From NCBI GenBank assembly GCA_946560065.1, contig CAMNUE010000002.1:142950-206949 (forward strand): 64,000 bases of DNA, given 5' to 3'. The notes under the pieces are model-generated. The model ran no database searches. It saw only the letters and a list, made by a program, of their open reading frames with translations, and was not told the DNA's origin. Origin of the DNA: an uncultured bacterium (GTDB lineage: Bacteria; Bacillota_I; Bacilli_A; RF39; UBA660). This document shows positions 16,237 to 25,294 of the stretch, piece after piece. Positions within the stretch are counted from its first letter, which is position 1. The number at the start of each line of letters is the position of its first letter. A program made the translations under genes and the position numbers.

Positions 16237-17377
16237 AAACAATACCTACACCACACAACAATACTATTAAACCAATAAAGTAAATTGTTTGAGCAGTATT
16301 CATTCCAGTATCAGGAGCACCTACTATTTCTATTGAAAGTCCACCAGAAACATCCATAGTATCTCCAGTAACTGTAACCACTTTTTGTAAATTACCACTT
16401 TCAGCATGATATTCATGCCCTGTTAATGTTTTAAAATGACCAGTTACTCCTACTTGTAAATTTTGAACTTTATCAGTAACTTTGTCACTTGGAATTCTAA
16501 CATAGAATTTCTTACCAGGAGCAACATTAGTTAAAGCTAACTCAGCTCCATTTTCATCTACCGCAATTGCTCCCTCAATTCCTGATAAACTAATATCATA
16601 ACTAATTAAATCGCTTGATGGATCTCCAACAACAGTAATTAATGTAGTTTGATAGAATTTTCCATCATCTGTCTTAAAAATCTCACCATCAGCTTTAGTA
16701 ACAGATATTTGTTTAAAATTAGAAGCAGCCATTGCTCTATTAACCAATGGTTCTATATAATTGTCATAAATACTCTCTCCAAAGTCACAATCAACGTTCT
16801 CTTCACCAACCTCAGTTAAAACGCTTGTTTTAGTTGCTGCTTTAATCGCAGCCATCTCTTCATTACTAATAGCATTCAAACTATTTTCTGGTTTTGTTTT
16901 ATATAAATAAACCCAAATTGCAACTTGAGTAGCCCAAGCCTCAGAATACTTATTTGTATCAGGATCTGCTATAATATTCTTATTATTTACAAAACTATTA
17001 TTTAACAAATATAGTAGTCCATAATCAGTAATTTGATTTTTTTTACTATAAGCAACATTATCATTTACTTCAGCTTTATGTTCTATACAAAACACTGGCT
17101 TTGTAAAAGCTGAATCAGCATAATACAAAGGAACCGAAAAAGTTTGTCCATCAGTATCATTCTTACCAATAACACTAAGCAGACGACCACCAGAATTTTT
17201 TCCTTGATAAAAAGTTATATTGTCATCTAAAACTGGCGCTGCATAACTAACTCTATCAAATCCCGCAGCTATCAATGAAAATACTGCAAAAAAAGCAACT
17301 GCGAAAGATAAAACAATAGAAAAATCTACAACACTTTTTCTTTTTCTCTTATTTTCTTCCATATAAATCTTTTCCAT
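16202..17377 (-). CDS. Thioester-domain surface adhesin with APDTG anchor
   Basis: A 391-aa secreted wall protein. It has a basic N-terminus and signal segment ending near SYAA, then a thioester domain (about 45-230) with the reactive Cys in PVFCIEH and the partner Gln in ATQVAIW. A beta-sandwich region (about 235-345) follows, and then a sorting signal: APDTG, a hydrophobic stretch and a short polar tail. Thioester domains form a covalent bond to host surface targets in streptococcal adhesins. The A in place of L in the sorting motif fits a dedicated sortase, which overlaps the gene's 3' end. Start follows TAGGGTGAATTT. Confidence 0.85.
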   Translation of the reverse strand: MEKIYMEENKRKRKSVVDFSIVLSFAVAFFAVFSLIAAGFDRVSYAAPVLDDNITFYQGKNSGGRLLSVIGKNDTDGQTFSVPLYYADSAFTKPVFCIEHKAEVNDNVAYSKKNQITDYGLLYLLNNSFVNNKNIIADPDTNKYSEAWATQVAIWVYLYKTKPENSLNAISNEEMAAIKAATKTSVLTEVGEENVDCDFGESIYDNYIEPLVNRAMAASNFKQISVTKADGEIFKTDDGKFYQTTLITVVGDPSSDLISYDISLSGIEGAIAVDENGAELALTNVAPGKKFYVRIPSDKVTDKVQNLQVGVTGHFKTLTGHEYHAESGNLQKVVTVTGDTMDVSGGLSIEIVGAPDTGMNTAQTIYFIGLIVLLCGVGIVYANAKPVDARQ

Positions 17378-17437
17378 AAATTCACCCTACCTTATAAAAA
17401 TATTATACCATAATTTGTATAAAATCAAACACATTTT

Positions 17438-18664
17438 TTAATTTATCTTAAAAATATCATCAATATTAAATTCTGGAATATCACCTTTTATATATAAAGT
17501 TGCTAAAACATCACCTTTTTTAACTGTATCTCCAACTAACTTATTTAACTTTATCCCAACTGTGTAATCAATTTCATCTTCTTTACTAAGTTTACCCGCT
17601 CCTAGAGCTAAAGAAAGTTTTCCAAGTTCTAAAGCATTAATTTTTTTAATAGTTCCTGAAACAGAAGATTTAATTTTATATGTATCATCGCTAATACATA
17701 CTCCTTGAATATCTCCTCCCTGCAAACCAATCATTTCCAAGAATTTATTATAAGCAGCTCCACTATTTATACTATCTAATACTAAGTTGTATGCCTCTCC
17801 TTTGTTAATCTCTTTACCCATACTTACCATTTCTGTCGCAAGTTCATAGCAAAGTTCTACCAAGTTATTATCTTTTTCTCTTCCTTTTAATACTTCAATA
17901 GCTTCCAAAACCTCTAAACTATTTCCAATAGCATATCCCAGAGGAACATTCATGTCACTTATTATTGTTCTAACCTCAACATGATAAACCTCTCCTATTT
18001 TAATCATTAACTCACTAAGTTTTTTAGCCTCAGCTTTAGTTTGTAAAAGAGCTCCATTTCCAACTTTAATATCAATGAGAATTTTATCAGCGCCACCTGC
18101 AATCTTCTTACTCATTACACTAGATGCAATAAGCGGAATTGATGAAACAGTACCAGTAACATCCCTTAACGCATAAATCACTTTATCCATTGGTACTAAT
18201 TCTGCAGTTTGACCAGTAACCACAAGATTAATTTTATGAACCTGATTAATTATCTCCTCATCACTTAAATCAATTCTAAATCCAGGAATACTTTCTAACT
18301 TATCAATTGTACCTCCAGTATAACCTAAACCTCTACCACTCATCTTAATAACTGGTACTCCAATAGATGCAACAATTGGCGCAATAATAAGCGTAGTTTT
18401 ATCTCCAATACCACCAGTTGAGTGTTTATCTACTTTAATTCCAGGAATATCACTAAAATCTAAAACATCTCCGCTATCAATAAATATCTTAGTAAGTGCA
18501 AATATCTCTTCATCAGTCATTCCATTAATACAAATAGCCATCAATAAACTAGACATTTGATAATCGGCAACTTTACCATCTAAATAACCATTAAAGAAAT
18601 AATCAAGTTCCTTATAACTCAATTCTTCTCCAAGTCTTTTTTTATTAATAATATCTAATATCAT
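17438..18664 (-). CDS. pdp: Pyrimidine-nucleoside phosphorylase
   Basis: A 408-aa cytosolic enzyme that converts uridine, thymidine or deoxyuridine plus phosphate to base and (deoxy)ribose 1-phosphate. Family motifs are clear: KVDKHSTGGIGDKTTL (phosphate site), MSGRGLGYTGGTIDKLESI (family signature), and VTGTVSSIPLIASSVMSKK. The C-terminal domain carries the usual biotinyl-like barrel (VGDTVKKGDVLATLY). It overlaps the preceding GNAT gene by 4 bases (ATGA type), so the two are coupled. Length is slightly below the typical 433. deoA is an alternative name. Confidence 0.93.
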   Translation of the reverse strand: MILDIINKKRLGEELSYKELDYFFNGYLDGKVADYQMSSLLMAICINGMTDEEIFALTKIFIDSGDVLDFSDIPGIKVDKHSTGGIGDKTTLIIAPIVASIGVPVIKMSGRGLGYTGGTIDKLESIPGFRIDLSDEEIINQVHKINLVVTGQTAELVPMDKVIYALRDVTGTVSSIPLIASSVMSKKIAGGADKILIDIKVGNGALLQTKAEAKKLSELMIKIGEVYHVEVRTIISDMNVPLGYAIGNSLEVLEAIEVLKGREKDNNLVELCYELATEMVSMGKEINKGEAYNLVLDSINSGAAYNKFLEMIGLQGGDIQGVCISDDTYKIKSSVSGTIKKINALELGKLSLALGAGKLSKEDEIDYTVGIKLNKLVGDTVKKGDVLATLYIKGDIPEFNIDDIFKIN

Positions 18665-19062
18665 ATTAACTCCTTTCTAAAAACAGTGGTCTCTCTAACC
18701 GAAAAACCTAACTTTTCATATAACTTATGAGCAGCAACTCTACTAGAATTCGAAGTGAGCTCTAAATAAGCAATATCAAGTTCCCTACAAATTTCAAATA
18801 CTTTTAAAAATAAAGCCTTTGCTATTCCTTGATTTCTATGTTCTTCTTTTACACATACATAATTAACATAAAAATAATTTTTACCAGAAAGAGTATCAAC
18901 GCACTTATTTAATGCCAAATAACCAACAACCTCATTATTATTAACCATAATAAGTTCAAAGTCATCAGATATACTCTTATAAGTTTTATAAACTCCAAAT
19001 ACTTCCTCCAATAAGCAATTCAAAGAATCAAAATATTTATCCTCATAATAAACAACTTCCAT
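18661..19062 (-). CDS. GNAT-family N-acetyltransferase
   Basis: A 133-aa single-domain acetyltransferase. The acetyl-CoA binding motif is visible as VKEEHRNQGIAKALFLKVFE (R/Q-x-x-G-x-A), followed by the typical C-terminal LELTSNSSRVAAHKLYEKLGF. Substrate unknown. The start follows AAGGTAGTGATGGT. It is translationally coupled to pdp through a 4-base overlap, but a role in nucleoside metabolism would be inference. Confidence 0.88.
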   Translation of the reverse strand: MEVVYYEDKYFDSLNCLLEEVFGVYKTYKSISDDFELIMVNNNEVVGYLALNKCVDTLSGKNYFYVNYVCVKEEHRNQGIAKALFLKVFEICRELDIAYLELTSNSSRVAAHKLYEKLGFSVRETTVFRKELI

Positions 19063-19090
19063 ACCATCACTACCTTATCTATATAATACC

Positions 19091-19117
19091 AAAAAAAAAA
19101 TACTAATTCTAGTACTT
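19091..19117 (-). terminator. Terminator after FGase-like gene
   Basis: AAGTACTA-GAAT-TAGTATT stem followed by a long T-run on the minus strand. Confidence 0.7.
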
Positions 19118-19731
19118 TATTTTTCCATAAATGACCTAATAAACTTTTCTAATGCATCAGCAAGTAACATAAAATTAGATATATTTAAATCACGATACTT
19201 TCTATTTATCTCAATCTGAATAACATCAACTAAAGTTTCAGAATAAACTTTCTTAGTAATACCGCCACCTTTAAAAGGATTATTAACATTAACTTTTAAG
19301 ATTCCATTTTCTATAAATGCCTCTTTTAATTCCTTAATAGTTGAGTAATCAGCAGATAAATTATTAAGAGTTCCAAGTTCCACATCAAATTCTCGCTTAA
19401 GAGAAGCACCATGTAAATCTAAAACTAACTTTATATTATTTCTCTTAATATACTTAATTAACTCATTTTTATATTCTTCATCCTTTTCACTATTAGAATC
19501 AATTCCAGTATCAAAGTTTTTCACAAAACAAGTACAATTAAGTCTTTTTTGTAAATATAAAGCCAAAGCTTTAGTATATGGTTCAGAGGCTTTTATTGTT
19601 CCATCATCTCTCATTTGATTCATAGTATGTGGCGCACTTAAAACTACTGGCATATACCCCTCAATAATTGTAAAGTCATCAGAAAATTCTTTATTTTCTA
19701 ATCTATCTATTTCATTTCTTAATTCATTCAT
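19117..19731 (-). CDS. N-formylglutamate amidohydrolase-like protein
   Basis: A 204-aa protein of the FGase family (zinc amidohydrolases related to N-formylglutamate deformylase of histidine degradation). Visible motifs: VVLSAPH near the N-terminus, LVLDLHGAS, NNPFKGGGI and VIQIEINRKYRD. Length is shorter than hutG-type enzymes (about 260). No hut genes are nearby, so the substrate may be another N-acyl amino acid. ATG follows TAGGTGATTTAA. Confidence 0.7.
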   Translation of the reverse strand: MNELRNEIDRLENKEFSDDFTIIEGYMPVVLSAPHTMNQMRDDGTIKASEPYTKALALYLQKRLNCTCFVKNFDTGIDSNSEKDEEYKNELIKYIKRNNIKLVLDLHGASLKREFDVELGTLNNLSADYSTIKELKEAFIENGILKVNVNNPFKGGGITKKVYSETLVDVIQIEINRKYRDLNISNFMLLADALEKFIRSFMEK

Positions 19732-19756
19732 TTAAATCACCTAACCTATTATACCA

Positions 19757-19790
19757 TAAAAAATAAAACAACTGAAATTAATCAGCTGTT
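19757..19790 (-). terminator. Terminator after ssb
   Basis: AACAGCTGA / TCAGTTGTT stem followed by TTATTTTTT on the minus strand; it overlaps the gene end. Confidence 0.8.
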
Positions 19791-20125
19791 CCATTTTTTT
19801 CTTCTTTAGTATGGCTAGATAAGAATGTTACCTTTTCTGCTATGATTTCCATAGTATTTTCCTTTTTATCTTCTTTTTCAAGTAGTCGAGATTGAATTCT
19901 TCCCTTAACTCCAACAATATCACCTTTTCCACAATAACCACTAGTATTTTCAGCAATACTATCAAAAGCTACACAATCAATAAAATCAGTATCATAATTA
20001 CCTTCACTATTTTTAAAACTACGAGGTACTGCTAAAGAAATAGTTGCAACTTTTATACCTTTATCTGATTTATTGACAACAACATCACGAGTAAGTCTTC
20101 CTACAATAATTATTTGATTAAGCAT
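19778..20125 (-). CDS. ssb: Single-stranded DNA-binding protein, tail-less
   Basis: A 115-aa SSB with one OB fold: MLNQIIIVGRLTRDVVV, VATISLAV, TDFIDCVAFDSIAE and KGDIVGVKGRIQSR. The track ORF has a spurious 48-residue extension; ATG 20125 follows AAGGAGGTGGTTT. It lacks the acidic DDDIPF-like tip that housekeeping SSBs use to recruit partners and ends EEKNGTAD. It is therefore likely a second, SsbB-like SSB, with the main one elsewhere. It is flanked by terminators, so it is probably its own unit. Confidence 0.9.
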   Translation of the reverse strand: MLNQIIIVGRLTRDVVVNKSDKGIKVATISLAVPRSFKNSEGNYDTDFIDCVAFDSIAENTSGYCGKGDIVGVKGRIQSRLLEKEDKKENTMEIIAEKVTFLSSHTKEEKNGTAD

Positions 20126-20212
20126 AAACCACCTCCTTTCGAAGGCTATATTAATCCAAATAAAACACTTATGCAAACAACCAAAAATTAAAATCAAACA
20201 CAAGAATAACAA

Positions 20213-20243
20213 CAAAAAAAGAAATTTTCTAACAGAAAATCTC
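20213..20243 (-). terminator. Terminator after suf operon
   Basis: GAGATTTTCT / AGAAAATTTC stem followed by TTTTTTT on the minus strand, between sufB and ssb. Confidence 0.85.
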
Positions 20244-20281
20244 CTTTTCAAGTATCTTTTATAAAACAAATCCCATCTTTA

Positions 20282-21595
20282 CTACAAATTTCTTTTTATA
20301 AGTTGATTTAATTCAACTGCATATTCCATAGGAAGTTCTTCTCTAAATTTTTCAATAAATCCAAGAATTATTAAATCCATTGCTCTTTCTTTAGATATCC
20401 CTCGACTCATCATATAAAATAAATTATCTTCACTAATTTTTGAAACAGTTGCTTCATGTTCAATTGAACTAGAAAGATTAAAACATGAGTTTACAGGAAT
20501 TGTATCGCTCTTAGATAATTCATCTAATATTAAAGTATCACACTTAACATTAGCAATACTATTAAGTGCACCACTATTAATTAAAACTTTTCCTCGGTAT
20601 GTGGCATTTCCACCATTTCGTGCAATACTTTTAGAAATAATATTACTCTTAGTATTTTTTCCTAAGTGAATCATCCTGGCTCCCGTATCTTGTTCTTGTC
20701 CAGTACCTGCTACACTAATAGTAATACAAGTTCCCTTTGAATTGTCTCCTTTTAAAACACAACATGGATACTTCATTGTAACCTTACTTCCAATATTGCC
20801 ATCAATCCATTCCATAGTACCATCATCATCAACCATGGCTCTCTTTGTAACTAAATTATAAACATTATTAGCCCAATTTTGAACTGTTGAATAACGACAT
20901 TTGCTATTTTTACCTACATATATCTCAACAACTGCTGCATGAAGAGAAGATTCACTATAAGTCGGCGCTGTACAACCTTCTATATAATGTAAATCACTAT
21001 TATCATCAACAATTATTAAAGTTCTTTCAAACTGGCCCATATTACGACTATTTATACGAAAATAACTTTGTAATGGTCTATCAAGCTTTGTATTAGGTGG
21101 AACATAAATAAAACTACCTCCACTAAATACTGCCCCATTTAAAGCTGCAAACTTATTTTCATTATTATTTACAATCTTCCCAAAATATTTCTTAACAAGT
21201 TCAGGATATTCTCTCATCGCAACCTCAATTGAAGTAAAAACAACGTGTTTTTCTTCTAGTTCTTTTATCATACTATGGTATATTACTTCACTCTCATATT
21301 GAACTCCCATACCACCCATATGTTGTTCTGACTCTAATACTCCCAAAGAATCAAGTTCATTAACAACTGGTTTCAATACACTGTTCCAATCGCTTTGAAT
21401 TTTATCATCTTCTTCACTTGACTTATAATAAATAACTTTAGAAAAATCTATTGTCGCATCAGGTCCAAAAGAAGGCATATCTAACTTTTCGAATTTTTCA
21501 TAACTATCTAAGCGATAATCTAAAATCCAAGTAGCCTCTTTTTTCCTTTCTGAAATAGCTCTTATCTTTTCATTATCTATTCCAACGATTTCCAT
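20282..21595 (-). CDS. sufB: Fe-S cluster scaffold SufB
   Basis: A 437-aa component of the SufBC2D iron-sulfur scaffold. Motifs: GPDATIDFSKVIYYKSSEE near the N-terminus, central beta-helix, and the C-terminal SIEHEATVSKISEDNLFYMMSRGISKERA. Length fits Gram-positive SufB (about 465) with a slightly short N-terminus. ATG 21595 after GGTGATTTG is preferred over the track's TTG. Last gene of the suf operon, one base after the unknown ORF. It works with sufC and the unusually short sufD of the same operon. Confidence 0.95.
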   Translation of the reverse strand: MEIVGIDNEKIRAISERKKEATWILDYRLDSYEKFEKLDMPSFGPDATIDFSKVIYYKSSEEDDKIQSDWNSVLKPVVNELDSLGVLESEQHMGGMGVQYESEVIYHSMIKELEEKHVVFTSIEVAMREYPELVKKYFGKIVNNNENKFAALNGAVFSGGSFIYVPPNTKLDRPLQSYFRINSRNMGQFERTLIIVDDNSDLHYIEGCTAPTYSESSLHAAVVEIYVGKNSKCRYSTVQNWANNVYNLVTKRAMVDDDGTMEWIDGNIGSKVTMKYPCCVLKGDNSKGTCITISVAGTGQEQDTGARMIHLGKNTKSNIISKSIARNGGNATYRGKVLINSGALNSIANVKCDTLILDELSKSDTIPVNSCFNLSSSIEHEATVSKISEDNLFYMMSRGISKERAMDLIILGFIEKFREELPMEYAVELNQLIKRNL

Positions 21596-21599
21596 CAAA

Positions 21600-22121
21600 T
21601 CACCTTACTTTTTGTAATTGTACGCCTCTTTCTCCAAAAAAAGCTAACATCTTTTCTTCTAATTTCATATCAGCTAAACCAATAGAGATTGCTTCAATCG
21701 GATGTTTTTCAATTCTTTCTTTTAAAAGATATTTTCTATCTTTAAAATATTTTTTACTTTTAAACATATATTCTTTAAGTTCACCTATAGTTACAGATTC
21801 CTCTTCAAACACTTTGCTAATATCTTCATTACTATATGAAACATAACAAGGCCCACTCTCATCGATGTCATTAACTAAAATAACTTTACATCCATAATCT
21901 TCCCAATTACTAGATAAACTAGTATTACTATATGGCACTGATTCAAATACTGGATACATCTCTAACGGATTAAAAGGATTAATATACACACCTTCTCTTA
22001 CTTTTACTAAAAAAGAATAAGATAACGCCTCTGTAAATTCTACCCCACTATCTTCCTTACTATAATATTTCAATGCTACTAATCTTAAATTATCAACCAA
22101 AACTTTTTCATTTTCATTCAT
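21600..22121 (-). CDS. Unknown protein encoded inside the suf operon
   Basis: A 173-aa soluble protein with no recognised family. It is acidic to neutral, with two cysteines (YGCKVILV and GPCYVSY) in the middle and a C-terminal helical stretch (about 110-173). Its start overlaps the end of sufU by 8 bases, and its stop lies just before sufB, so it is made with the Suf proteins. It occupies the place where a larger SufD or a SufT/SufA-type factor might be expected. A role in cluster assembly is inferred from context only. Confidence 0.6.
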   Translation of the reverse strand: MNENEKVLVDNLRLVALKYYSKEDSGVEFTEALSYSFLVKVREGVYINPFNPLEMYPVFESVPYSNTSLSSNWEDYGCKVILVNDIDESGPCYVSYSNEDISKVFEEESVTIGELKEYMFKSKKYFKDRKYLLKERIEKHPIEAISIGLADMKLEEKMLAFFGERGVQLQKVR

Positions 22122-22542
22122 TTTCTAATTCCCCTAACATTTTATTAACCGCAACACTTGGTAACAATGCGCAATTCTTTCTATTAGGCTGCTTACATAT
22201 TGTATCATAAACATTAAGCTCACCTAAAATATTTTCATCATACTCTTCTTCATTAATCATCTTTTGATAGTTAATTAATATTTTCTTAACATCTTCAATT
22301 TTTTTACCAATTAAGCTTCTAATCATAATTGAAGTTGCTGAAGTACTAATAGCACAAGCCTCACCATCGAATCTTATATCTTTTATAACTCCATTTTCAA
22401 CCTTCATCATAAAATCCAAATTATCAATGCAACTCTCACTACTAGTATTTACTTTTAAATAACTATCATCAGCAATTAAACCTCTATTCATAGGATCTTG
22501 ATAATTATCAAGTATAATCTCTCTTCTCAAATTCTCGTCCAT
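22114..22542 (-). CDS. sufU: Sulfur-transfer protein SufU
   Basis: A 142-aa SufU/IscU-like zinc protein that takes sulfur from SufS in Gram-positive Suf systems. Three cysteines are in place: SESCIDNL, GEACAISTSAT and RKNCALLP, with the Asp after the first. The motif EACAIS and the C-terminal domain (LLPSVAVNKML) are typical. The gene lies 8 bases after sufS, as in Bacillus-type operons. Confidence 0.93.
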   Translation of the reverse strand: MDENLRREIILDNYQDPMNRGLIADDSYLKVNTSSESCIDNLDFMMKVENGVIKDIRFDGEACAISTSATSIMIRSLIGKKIEDVKKILINYQKMINEEEYDENILGELNVYDTICKQPNRKNCALLPSVAVNKMLGELENE

Positions 22543-22550
22543 AAATACTC

Positions 22551-23744
22551 CTATAATACAATATTAAATATATCTTTACTATTCTTAAGTACTTCTACCA
22601 ATCGATTAATATCCTCATAATTATTATAAAGATACATACTAACCCTAACAGTGTTTTTAATATTTATCTCATCTTTTAACATCTTAGCACAATGGTTTCC
22701 TGCCCTAACCGCAATGTTATAATGATTTAAATAAACTGAAGTATCCTGAGCAAATACTCCATCTATATTAAAAGCAACTATTCCGCTATCACTGTTTTTA
22801 TTGTAAATTATCAAATTGGGAATATCTTTAATACTATCTATCAAATACTTCTTAAGTTTCATTTCATGCTCATGGATTTTATCCATTCCAATATTCATTA
22901 AATACTTAATAGCTTCTCCAAGTCCAATAACTTCTGCTATTGCAGTAGTACCAGCTTCAAATCTCGTTGGAACTGGTTTAAGTTCATATGAATTATCTTC
23001 TTCAAAAAAACTATTCATTCCACCACCATACATTAATGGTTCCATTTCTTCAAGTAATTCTCGTTTACCAACCAAAACACCAACTCCAGTAGGTCCACAC
23101 ATCTTATGTCCAGAAAAACTTAAAAAATCTATATTACTTTTCTTAAAATCAACTTTCATATGTGGAACACCTTGAGCTCCATCTACATTGAACAAAATAT
23201 TATTTTCATGACAGTATTTACCAATAGCATCTATATCACGAACATCACCAACAACATTACTAACATGCGCAAGTGATATAACTTTAGTCTTTTCAGTAAC
23301 CTTTTTCTTAATATTATCTAAAGTAAGTTCATAATCTTCATTTAAAGGAACATACTTAATAACAATTCCAATCTCTTCACTTAACTTAATCCAAGGTAAA
23401 GCATCACTTGCATGCTCTGCTTTATTAAGTAAGACTTCGTCACCCTTCTTTAAATGATGTTTCATATAACCAAAAACAACCATATTTAAAGACATTGTAC
23501 TTCCGCTCGTAAAAATACACGTATTAGGCTCAGTATTAAGAAATTCACCCACAATATTACGAACATTATCATATAAATTATTAGTTATAATTGCGGCATC
23601 ATAATCTCCTCTATGTATATTAGAAGTATGTTCTAAATAATATTTATCCATAACATCAACAACACACTTAGGCTTTAAAGTAGTTGCTCCATTATCAAAA
23701 TAAACAATTCCTGACTCCAACATTGGAAAATCATCACGATTCAT
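22551..23744 (-). CDS. sufS: Cysteine desulfurase SufS
   Basis: A 397-aa PLP-dependent group II desulfurase that removes sulfur from cysteine. Visible: N-terminal VYFDNGATTLKP, NIHRGDY, the Schiff-base Lys in FLSFSGHKMCGPTGVGVLVG, the ARG-like RFEAGTTA, and the sulfur-accepting Cys in VRAGNHCAKML. Start follows AGGAGGTGATTTT. It feeds SufU, encoded next. Confidence 0.96.
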   Translation of the reverse strand: MNRDDFPMLESGIVYFDNGATTLKPKCVVDVMDKYYLEHTSNIHRGDYDAAIITNNLYDNVRNIVGEFLNTEPNTCIFTSGSTMSLNMVVFGYMKHHLKKGDEVLLNKAEHASDALPWIKLSEEIGIVIKYVPLNEDYELTLDNIKKKVTEKTKVISLAHVSNVVGDVRDIDAIGKYCHENNILFNVDGAQGVPHMKVDFKKSNIDFLSFSGHKMCGPTGVGVLVGKRELLEEMEPLMYGGGMNSFFEEDNSYELKPVPTRFEAGTTAIAEVIGLGEAIKYLMNIGMDKIHEHEMKLKKYLIDSIKDIPNLIIYNKNSDSGIVAFNIDGVFAQDTSVYLNHYNIAVRAGNHCAKMLKDEINIKNTVRVSMYLYNNYEDINRLVEVLKNSKDIFNIVL

Positions 23745-23755
23745 AAAATCACCTC

Positions 23756-24334
23756 CTAAATCTTATCAATTTCACCAGCAAATTCAAGTATCTTTTCTAA
23801 TTCAATACTATCACTATTAATTAAAAACCCCCGAAGTAATAGCCTATTAGCCATACTCCTAGATATACCACGACTCATTAAATAGAATATTTCTTCATCT
23901 CTAAATTTCCCAATATATGCTGAATGATTACTATCAACATCATAATTATCAATTAGAAGTATTGGAAGAATTGTACTTTTACCATTATCCATATTAATAA
24001 TTTGATTTTCTTGATTGCATATACATTTACTGCTTTTTTTAGGAACACTACCATCAACATAATAAGTAAGTTTATTTACTAAAACATTAACTCCATGATT
24101 AAATAATTCACTATGCGTATTATCTTCCATATGATTAACTTTTATTTTAAACTCATTATTATCGTAATTAATATTATTATAATAATAGTATAAAGTAACA
24201 CCCTCAGTAACTAAATTAACTTCTACTTTACTACTACTGTTAATTGAAAAATGATAAATAATAGTATCTTCACATATATTATATTTATATTCACTTTTTT
24301 CGTTATTGTCTAATACATATAATACTTTACTCAT
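23756..24334 (-). CDS. sufD: Minimal SufD-like protein
   Basis: A 192-aa SufD-like protein. The C-terminal signature HSAYIGKFRDEEIFYLMSRGISRSMANRLLLRGFL is clear, including the conserved His. Only part of the beta-helix precedes it; the N-terminal domain of normal SufD (about 430 aa in total) is missing. The operon does not carry another SufD. ATG 24334 overlaps the sufC stop by 8 bases (ATGAGTAA), while the track start lies further upstream in sufC. The reading frame is intact, so this is a reduced form, not an evident pseudogene. Confidence 0.75.
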   Translation of the reverse strand: MSKVLYVLDNNEKSEYKYNICEDTIIYHFSINSSSKVEVNLVTEGVTLYYYYNNINYDNNEFKIKVNHMEDNTHSELFNHGVNVLVNKLTYYVDGSVPKKSSKCICNQENQIINMDNGKSTILPILLIDNYDVDSNHSAYIGKFRDEEIFYLMSRGISRSMANRLLLRGFLINSDSIELEKILEFAGEIDKI

Positions 24335-25091
24335 CACTATCATTTCCAATCACTTTATTAATATTAGTATATCCATTTTTTTCTATTTCTAAAGCCAAAG
24401 TCATATCACCAGTTTTTTTAATATTACCGTCTTTAAGAATATGAACATAGTCGGGTTTTAAGTATTCTAAAATCCTTGGATAATGTGTAATTATAAGTAA
24501 TGATGCTTCTTTATTCTCTTCCAAATAATTATTAATATTATCACAAACTATTTTTAAACTATCTACATCAAGTCCAGAATCCAATTCATCTAAAATAATA
24601 TATTTTGGTTTCAAGAATTTCATTTGAAGAATCTCATTTTTTTTCTTTTCTCCACCACTAAATCCCATATTTAAAGAACGGTGTAACATATTAGAGTCAA
24701 GTCCAACATCACTCATAGCACTTTCCATATCTTTAATGAAAGTATAAAGATTTACCTTTTCTCCTGTAATTGATCCTCGAGCAGTTCTTAGAAACTCACT
24801 ATTACTAACCCCCTCTATCACTGTAGGGTCCTGCATACAAAGAAATAAGCCACACTTAGCCCTTTCATCTACATCCAAATCCAAAATGCTTTCCCCATCA
24901 AGTAAAATATCACCAGCATTAACTTCATATTTATAATGGCCCATAATTACTTTTGCTAAAGTACTCTTACCAGTGCCATTAGGTCCCATAATTACATGTA
25001 CTTCTCCTGGATTAATTTTTAAAGAAAAATCTTCTAATATTTTTATCTCACTATCTTTAATAGAACAATCAATATTTTTAATCTCCAACAT
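24327..25091 (-). CDS. sufC: Fe-S assembly ATPase SufC
   Basis: A 254-aa ABC-type ATPase that drives conformational change in the SufBCD complex. Walker A GPNGTGKSTLAK, Q-loop CMQDPTVIEGVS, signature MGFSGGEKKKNEI, Walker B YIILDELDSGLD and switch His (LLIITHYPRI) are all present. Shine-Dalgarno GGAGATGAACTAG. First gene of the suf operon. Confidence 0.97.
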   Translation of the reverse strand: MLEIKNIDCSIKDSEIKILEDFSLKINPGEVHVIMGPNGTGKSTLAKVIMGHYKYEVNAGDILLDGESILDLDVDERAKCGLFLCMQDPTVIEGVSNSEFLRTARGSITGEKVNLYTFIKDMESAMSDVGLDSNMLHRSLNMGFSGGEKKKNEILQMKFLKPKYIILDELDSGLDVDSLKIVCDNINNYLEENKEASLLIITHYPRILEYLKPDYVHILKDGNIKKTGDMTLALEIEKNGYTNINKVIGNDSDE

Positions 25092-25249
25092 CTAGTTCAT
25101 CTCCATCCCTAAAATCATTATTATTTTACCACAAAAGTACCAATTATACAAAAATAATCAGCCATAAGATTAATTATTTTTAAATCAACTATTTACGTCA
25201 ATTATATATAGAAACATCACTTCTAATATTTTTTATCAAATTTAATCAC

Positions 25250-25277
25250 AAAAAAAGAAGGTTTACAAAACCCTCTT
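25250..25277 (-). terminator. Terminator after acidic repeat gene
   Basis: AAGAGGGTT / AACCTTCTT stem followed by TTTTTTT. Confidence 0.85.
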
Positions 25278-25294
25278 TCAAAAACATCACTTCA

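Noticed and set aside
20126-20269. 48-residue N-terminal extension of ssb
   Set aside because: A strong Shine-Dalgarno lies before ATG 20125 and the extension overlaps the suf terminator region.
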